Positions 38,701-47,700 of a stretch of 64,000 nucleotides of DNA are shown here, piece by piece (positions within the stretch are counted from its first letter, which is position 1; the number at the start of each line of letters is the position of its first letter). Source of the stretch: Varanus komodoensis (Eukaryota > Chordata > Lepidosauria > Squamata > Varanidae). Made by a program: the position numbers and the translations under genes. The notes beneath the pieces were generated by a model. It did not search any database. It had not been told where the DNA came from and saw only the letters and a list, made by a program, of their open reading frames with translations. The DNA lies in contig NW_025335317.1 of the NCBI RefSeq assembly GCF_004798865.1, positions 26,647,390-26,711,389 of the forward strand, written 5' to 3'.

Positions 38701-41700
38701 CATGCGGGTCTGCTGGAGACATTTCTGACCTGCACTCCACGCACTTGCGGAAAGCTGCTCGTTGTGACATCATAGAAAAGAAAAAAGAAGAAGATAGTGC
38801 AGAGGAAGAATATAATATTTTTGGTTGTTGTTTTTTTTAGGAAGAGAGTAGAAGAAAGAGCAACGAGGACTATCAGAGGGGATATACAACTTGGAATATA
38901 ACTTGCAAAAAGGAGAAGGAAGAATCACAAAATGTGGAAGAGAACGAGAAACGGTCAGAGTGAGAGTGAAAGCGGCACAAGGCACAACGAACGGTGGTTG
39001 CAAAGACTGGAAAATGGCAGACACTCCGCTCCATATATACTGCTAGGGGGGAAGGGGAGCGGAGTTTTCCCACCAAACCGTTAGCTATCAATCTCCCGGC
39101 CATAGGCACTGCGCAGGCGCAGCACCCCATACGTGTGATGCACAGAGGCCACGACGAAGAATCATCTTTTACTGGGCCAGTGTCGGTGTGCCATCTACCC
39201 CATAACCCAACAATCTCTGGGCTGACAGAGATTGTCTCAGTTCTGATGTTGAAGTCTTCCAGACTGTTGGGGACTTTAACATTCATGCTAAGGACATCTG
39301 TCAGAGGCAACTGAGGATTTCATGGACTCCATGGGATTGTCCCAACATGTTATTAGCCTAAAGCATGAAGCCAGGCACACTCTGGATTTGTTTTTTTCAG
39401 CCAGGCTGAAAAATAGGAATAGTGACCAGAAAATGGGAGACTCTGAATGGGTCCCTTTATCATGGTCAGACCACTGCTTGATGAGCTTTAGGCTAACAGT
39501 GATTTTTCCTCCTGCAGGGATAGGACCATCAGACCATTCAGATGGTCTGATCCTGGAAGCTGATAGATCCAGTTGGTTTCCAGAGGGTTCTGGGAGAATT
39601 TATGGCTGATATGGCTGGCTGTCCGATCAAACCCATGGCCGATATCTGGAATACAGAGATGTCCCAGGCAGTTGACATGCTAACTCTTGGGCACTCTCCC
39701 TGTCATAGAGCATGTACAGCTCCATAGGATACCCCAGAGCTGAAAGCAACAAGACAAAACAGGAGATTGTTTGAGTGCTGATGGAGAAAAACTCCTAGTG
39801 CATATAATTAATCCCTAGTATTTGGCTACAGTCGAGTATACGTGGAGGTACCTTTCTTTGCCTCCCGACATTGCTCTGTAGGATTGCCTGGGGCCCACTC
39901 CATGCTGGCCCCATGGACATCTTGAAGCAATGTGAGGCCCACCTGCAATATATTTGCTAGGCACATCCAGGATAAAACTTCTTATAGCCACTGGGACAGA
40001 CTTCAGTGTCATTACAGTTGCATCAGGTGAGATATTCAGGGCACAGTCCAGTCAAGTTCTCTTGGATGAGTTCCAGTTAGTACAACTTGAAGATGTTGAC
40101 AAGGTGCTTGGATTGGTTTATAAAACCACATCCATACTAGGTCCTTGCTCCTCTTGGCTTATAAAAGCCAAAAAGAAAAAATCCAAAATCCATACTGGTG
40201 TAATTCCTTCATTAGATCATCCAAAACAAAATCATGGAAAAATGTGAGAGATCTCTAGAGCTTATACATGTGTTTACCATCTTTAGTTGGCCTAATACAG
40301 ATAATGTACTAATATGGATTCTGGAATTAAAAATGTATTTGACACTAAATACCTCATCTTCATGCTCCTCTTCTTCATCAAAATTTTGCTTTGAAACCAT
40401 TTCATTCCTTGTTTCTGGATCTCCTTCATTATTCATATACACATTCCTCCCATAATGGAGATTGTTCTGCTTCTGGAGAGCAGTATTAAAGGTCTTCTGC
40501 TGCTGTGCCTATATTAACAAGACATAAACTGAGTTTTAAAAAAGGACTAAGAAGAAATGCACACAGTGACCAAAGAAACACAATGCAGCATGTCACAATT
40601 CTCTTCAGCTGGAGCCAGGAAGCAAGAACTCAGCATTTTTCAGTTGAGCAGAACCAGATGTGACTATGGGAAATGTCTGTCTTCAAACAAAAGTAGCTTA
40701 ATAGGTGTAAAAATGGGGTGGGGATGGGTACTTCAAATAAATCCTCAGCAAATGGGAGCTGGATACAGAATTATTCTTTCACTCACTGCTCTTCCCCCAT
40801 CACTTCTCCCTAGCCAGACTCCTTCTAGTCTTGGAACCCAACAGAGTAACACAATTTAAGGAAGGACAAGAGAGAAGAAAAATGTGGTGGGCAGATGAAT
40901 GACTCAGCAGCCTTCCCACTCATTGCTTTGCCACATGAAAATCCGCACTCGCCCGTAGCACTGTACAGCCATTCAGCAGAACCTACATTGGAAAACAAGA
41001 TCTGCCAGAGACGGGCATAATTAGAAAAAGACAAAGGAGAAAAGGAAAGGCAAACCCATCCATACACCCCACTCTATTCCATACAGCATGTAGTGTTTGC
41101 AATATATTAATATCACATATTAGTTTTTCTGAATGATTTCATATATCCACTGATGAAGGTGAGATTCATGACCCCATTCCCCATAACCTAAATTCAAAAG
41201 TGACATGGGCATGCCACACCAATATGATCCATGAGGTACCTGCATGTTTAATATGGTGAGGAAAATGTTTATTCAACTTAGGCATGCAAACTGAGTTATT
41301 GCATCAGATGCATGCTAAAAGGGCTTTCATTGTGCAACAACCACAGAACAAAAGAACAAAAATACAATGTTAGTTGAGAAATACTTAATAAAATATGCTT
41401 AGATCTCAATAGATGTACCTGTTTCATTGCAGTTTCTCCAATTTTATCAGAATGTTTCCGAATACTCTCCAGGAAGTCCTTAAGATCTGACATGGAAATT
41501 TCTTTTATTTCTTCACGGAGTTTTGGTAGATTTTCAGTCATTATCTGACAAAATCGATACTGACTAACTCTTGGAAAGTATGTATTTTCTAGCTGTTCCA
41601 TAGTTTTTAAAGCTGAATAATATCTGGAGGGGAAAAAGGTAAACATTTTCTATGCAAACACCAAACAGAATGTAGGCAGTCCTCAAGTTACAAACATCAA

Positions 41701-44700
41701 CCTAGTTACAACCTAGATTGTGATACAATTTTGCTTGGACTACATTCAGCCTTCTCTAAACTGGCATTCCATATACCTCCCACTGTTCTCAGTCAGCACT
41801 GTCATTAGATTGTCAGCAGAGACGGCCTCATAGAAAGACAGGTAGGAGCAGAAAGAAGCAAATGAGGCAGAAGGATGAACAACAGACACAGCAAGGGAGA
41901 AAGTGTGAAGATGGAGCAGTAGATGAACCTCTTGGAACTCTGCATTTCTCCCTTCTGCTACCCAGGGAGCAAACTATCTTCAGGTTCACTGCTTCTCAAC
42001 AAATTGCACACTTCTGAACAGTCATTTTTTCTGGATGTGAGACCCAAGCTCAGAATGCTTTCTTAGCACTATGTTGCCAGGCCAAGGGTAGAGGTCTTTC
42101 TTAAAGGATCATCAAATGCTCCCTGAGTTTATATATAGGAAAGTATGGAGGAAACAGTACTCTGGAAACAACATCCATTCCAGATGTTCTTATATATTTA
42201 CATTTAATTCCAGTTAGTAAAAGAATCAGCAATGTTACTTTCAATATAATCATTGAAAAGTTATCAACTTTTCTACCCACATTCTGCTTTATTTAAATGG
42301 TACAGCAGGGTCAAATGTAATGATCCTGTCTTTCAGAATGCTCAATTAGCTTCAGGCCCACATACTACTCCTTTGCCCTTCTCCTGCCGCCACTTTTCAC
42401 TGGCTTGGTGCGGTGATCCTGATTTGCTTAAACCAAAACACTCTGTCACACCCAAAACAAGAAACTCTGGCTTAGTGCCAATTTATTAACCTGGCACAAT
42501 AAAAATATGGCATAAGATCTTGATTAATTAAGTGAAGCAAGCCTGTGTTTGCCCTTTGGACATAACAGGGAACTCTGTTGTAACCAAACAGGATAACAGC
42601 ACTGAAGACAGTACAGGACAGAAAGAGGAAAAGTGTTAAGGAAAAATATACTGACCCAACCCTCCTTCCTGGCTTGTTTAATCAAGTTCAACAAACCAAG
42701 AATCTTACATCCCAAAGGCTTAGGGTATTTTTCATCTCATGTTCCAGGGCACAGACTGCAATATGGAAACAGGCTCCTGGGCTGCCCTGGAAAGGTCTTT
42801 GTACAAGTTAAACTGAGGTGTGGAAGAAAAGAATAGGCAAGCTTATAACCAAGAAAGTGGAGAAACAAGCAATGAGAAAAATAATAATTTATTTGTACAG
42901 AACTGGTTGATTAAGGAGAAAAAGTGGGGAAAGGAATACTACAATGAAGAAGTCTGCATATGCTCAATTACACTATGATTTCTTCCGAAGCATTTTGGCC
43001 ATGAATTCACTCATTGAACTTATGCTAGTCTGTTGTGCTATGCGTCAGCTATAAAATGGGATTCAACATCCTCTAAAAAGGTATATGTGCAATATAATGC
43101 ATATATACAAATAGAACTTCACAGAAACCCTGAGACAGAAGCCCAATCTAGATTGTCTAGAACAGGGGTCTCAAACTCGCAGCCCACGGGCCAATTGCCA
43201 GGGCAGGTGGGGCACGGGCAGGGGCCCTGCGGCCTTCAAAGCACCGGCAGCGCCTGGGCCGGCCTCCAGGAGCGACGCGGGATGAGCGGCCCACCACCAC
43301 CACGGTGGTGGAATACTTGATGCAGCCCAGCCTCACCCAGACTGCCCCCAGGTAAGTTGAGTTTGAGACCCCTGGTCTAGAGTGTAGAACCCTTGCAGAA
43401 ACAAATATCCTTGGTTTCATTTTCAATTTATTTTCTCAGTATAATTGTTTAGGTCTTTTGTAATGGAAATTCAAATCCATTAGGAACGTGGTTAGAGTGA
43501 CCAATTACATCAAACACAGAGCCTCTGTTTCACAAAAGTGCACTTCATCTCAGAAAGATCATCATCTTAACACTAGCCTACAATTCCCATAATTATGGTG
43601 AGTATAACTGTGTTTCATTTGGGAAGCATATGCTCTAAAACCCAAGATTTCACTCAAGCAGGAAAGGAAGTTTACAGCTGTCTTAGTAGCTGAGCTCATG
43701 TCTTTTAATTTCTATCAGCTGGATGATGTATTACAGCCCCTTTTTCCCAAGGAACTACAGGAATCTACTGGTGATGCTGTCACATACTACACTCGTATGT
43801 ATTGCAATAAATTTTTTGCTGATTGAGATCCCCAACACACTGACTGCATCCTGAGATTAACCATGTGTAAGTTCCAAGGATGTTAAACAGGGGTTGGTAA
43901 CACTGCACTCTCCAGATGCTTTAGACTACAGCTCCAATAAGGCTCAACCAGAGCAGCTAATAGTCAGGGATTGCAGAATTTATAGTATAAAACCTCTGGA
44001 GTCACTAGGCAACCTAACCCAACATGAATTTGGAAATACCTTTGTGGTTTTGTCTATTTTGCTATTTTCTCTTTGTTGTTCTTCTTATTGGACAATTTGT
44101 GTAAGCACTATTGTTTAGCCACGTGTGTGTTTGTAGGTGGCAAGATTGAGAAGAAACAGCTACTCAGACATCCAATTGCAATCCCAGGTTTTCCTGGTTG
44201 GGACTCCTGCCAGAACCAAACAAAAGGAGGAAAATAGTCCTTAGACACTGAACAGTCTTTGAATTCTGACTGTTTACAGTAAAGATTACAGATAGATTTT
44301 ATATATTTGCCATGTAGTATTTACAGTTTGCCTCACTGTTGTAGTACATTTCAGTCTAGATTGTGTCAACTGCACCATTGTCCAGGGAACCACACTGCTA
44401 CACTGTCAGATATGGTTTCCAGGCCCACCTACTCATGCACAGGAGTATCTCCATTTTCATCCCTGGAATATTGGTGGGCATCTAAAACAACAGTATAGTC
44501 AAGTGGCTAGAATGCAGAATGAATATACATAATGCATAGCAGCTTAACACTTCCCCCCATTTTTTGATCGATGATACAGAAGAGAACATCAGCATTAGTA
44601 TAGCCATGCAAGAGAGAGGGAGGGAAAGAGAAGCAGAGAGGACCATCTTTAAGAAGCAAAAGAAGAAAATTAAGAGACTCAAATTAGCATTTAGATAAGT

Positions 44701-47700
44701 TATCTTCCTGTCCAAGAAACTACTCACCAAAATTATTATTACAGCAAGAATATTTGCCAAATCAATATATAGATACACATCAAATTGCTAGATCTTTATT
44801 GCACACATCTCAACAAGTGCTCTTATTTTAGGGATTGCATTAAAGACTAGACAGTTCAACAACAAACATTAATCACATATAAGAGATAGAGAGAGCTTTA
44901 ATTCTCTTTTTATTTTTAAAGTAGTATATATTTGTTTAGAATGTACTTTGAAAGCTCAGAAGTACAATCTTAAGCATGTTTATTCAAAAGTAACCATTGC
45001 TGGTTGCAGTATGATTTAATCCCATGTAAGCATAAACAGAACTGAAGCCAAAGGAAAATATGAACAATGAATATTTCTTCACCTTTTTATGTCTCCAGTA
45101 TTCACTGTCCAGAAATCAAATTATAAATGCCATTATAAGCCAAGCCTAAATATTTTCATCGTACTTCATACAGTGAAAATAAAGCTCATTTTTTCAAGGT
45201 ACTCATTAAGTCCCTGAAAATGCTTTATTTTCCTCACAACATCTGTTCATTTGTAATGACAGACATGAAACAAAGACATGAAAAGAATACAATGACCAGA
45301 CCAAGATTCATTATATGTCTTGACCAGTCTTCCAGTCTTTACCATTTCATCAGTAATTGTAGAAGACAAGCGGTTGAATCCATTCATTAAAAAAGTTATA
45401 TGTTTGTTAAAAAGAGTTTCACTTACCTTTTTACATTCATCTGCTCTTTTAATTTGCTGTACATCTCCAGTACTGTATAAAAATATTAAAACTCATAAAT
45501 GCTACTTATAGAAAGTATAAACATTTTGAAATATATTTATCTTCTACGGATTAAGTTTTACAAACAATTTCACTGTCTTAGGAAGGTCTGACAAGGATAA
45601 AAGGAAGTGATCAACATGTAAAGCAATGCTGGAAGAAGCAAGGGTGAAGGTCAGTAATAATCAGGAAAATGAGGCAAAAGCATCAACTTCAGGCTTACTC
45701 CACACAACCTTACTAACACTTTCTCAGTTTTGCAATTAAGAGAAACCCTAAACACTTTCAGGCATCCCTATTTATTGTTGGGGTTTGGTCATAGCACAGG
45801 GCATGCCAACAGTACCACCTACTGTAATCCTTGCAAGTTACAGCAAATATAGAACAAAAGGTCAGGAGTAGTCTTATAGGCAGTACACTGTAACAGAAGA
45901 AGACTGGGATATTCTAAAGGGAAATGTTTCTAATCTGCAATGTTTCAGTAGCAAATCAAAACTATATAAAAATAAACATATGGGAAAGCATTACATGTGA
46001 AGACTTCGGAGCTTCACTTTGATTCTTCTAATTTCAGCTATGAGCAAATAGTGACTAAATGACATTTAATTGTGTGATTACATCTTATATCTATTAAGCC
46101 ATTATCTTCATCCACAGCTTCTCGTTAATGTCTTGTATATACAATGAGACTAGAACTAATAAAACAGAACAAAACAGAAAGATCCCATTTGAGTCCACAA
46201 TTATTATTTCTTTAAGAATATGACCCAGGGTGCCTCCAGATGAGGCTTTTATCATGCAATGACCCTGCCTCATTCATGGAATTTTACAGGGATCTAGTCA
46301 ATTACATCTTTCACTTGAACCCAGCCATGTTTGCCCACATCATCTTCTGTCCTTTTTACCCCCACAAAAAAATCAGCAAAAGAGGAACAGACAGAATAGC
46401 TGCGCCATGTCTTGACTGATAGCAACAAGAGCCCTCCATCTGGAAGCAGCCACATTTCTTCTGAAATGAACATGTATCTAACTTCACTATGATTATGTAC
46501 TCCACGTATTTGTAACTTACCTGGAAGACACAACTGAAGTTTTTCAACGACTGTTGTAATATTCCTTTGTTGAAGTCTACACTGGATTATTTCCTCCGTT
46601 TGTGCAATCACCTTGCATATTTTCAAACAGAGTACAGTTAAGTTATGCACTCACTGTTTCTGGTAAGTATTCACTAAGCATTTAGGAAGCACCATTTTCT
46701 CACCTCTTTCCCAGCATCTTGAAGCCTTCGGTTGGTATCAGTAACTTGGACCTTAAAAATAATTTCACCTTTGTTAGAGAAATATGCATATATTGCCCTG
46801 ATGCAACTGTTCACCCTTGTAATCAGATCATGCTTCATGAGAAACTTGGAACAAAGAAATGCAAATCCAAATTAACTCTACAGCTTGAACTTGAACTTTT
46901 GATCACCAAAGGCTTTTTGTTAACTTCAATTAGTTATGACAGTTCTATCTAACAGATTCTGTGGCAAACTTCTCAAATTTACTTGGGATTTTTGAACTTT
47001 ATTTGTTTCTGTAGGTCTGTCAAACAATTCAAATCAATGACCCAATTGACCACTCGTCCCTTTTTGATAACCTCAATGAGCTCTATGTGCCATTCATTGT
47101 CTGCAAAAAACAGTGATTGCATTTTATGGTAATTAAACATTCATACTTTGCTGAATGCAAACACTGGGTGGTTGATTAACATCAAACGTGGAAATCTCCA
47201 AGCCACAGCAACATTTTAATGCTGCAGGTGCAGGCAGAGCTCGACCTCAGACTTTCCCACATATTAAGTGACTCATTAGGTCATCATAATAAGGGAGCAC
47301 ATTCTAGTTTATTAAAAAACTCATTAATTTCTGAACAAAGATGCTCAATGACCTCATTGATGCTGTATTTGGTCTCTTGTTATCTGAATATCCTTTATAT
47401 AATGCTGCTCTAATCATAACCTCTGGTGAACTACGTTCATTCTGTTTGGGGTGCATATTTTTCTTGCAAATGTGTAAAGGGAGCTAAAGGGACTAGTTCA
47501 TAATAAGTTTTTAAAGAATCCCAGCAATTCCAATTGCTCTTTGAGGAAATAAGGAAACATGTCTGAGGAGGAAAATTCCTTGTTTGAGTACTTGTTTGCA
47601 AAAATATTTAGAGTTGCCATGATTTATGAAGTTGTATAATTACTGTATTATTAATTAAAATTAAATGCACGGCACATTTAAAAATAATAATTCTGTCCTT

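Larger units (their letters stand above)
33215..39163 (-). mobile_element. DIRS-type tyrosine-recombinase retroelement copy B, structurally complete fossil
   Basis: About 5.95 kb inside EXOC6 intron 7, in the same sense as the gene. In element order (right to left) it has: a terminal inverted repeat; a gag region with a Cys-rich motif; reverse transcriptase; RNase H; a tyrosine recombinase; an internal complementary region; and the other inverted repeat. Use of a tyrosine recombinase instead of a DDE integrase, absence of a target duplication, and inverted ends with an internal complementary region define the DIRS family. All parts are present, but the coding region is spread over several frames, with roughly a handful of breaks, so it is inactive. 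The inner halves of the two terminal repeats remain very similar, suggesting a moderate rather than ancient age. Confidence 0.9.

Noticed and set aside
39815-39850. RYLHVYSTVAKY on the minus strand, resembling the EXOC6 exon 8 motif RCLHIYSVL
   Set aside because: The true exon 8 with full motif, splice sites and phase is at 32071-32139; this match is short, lacks splice sites and lies antisense in a plus-strand LINE fragment.
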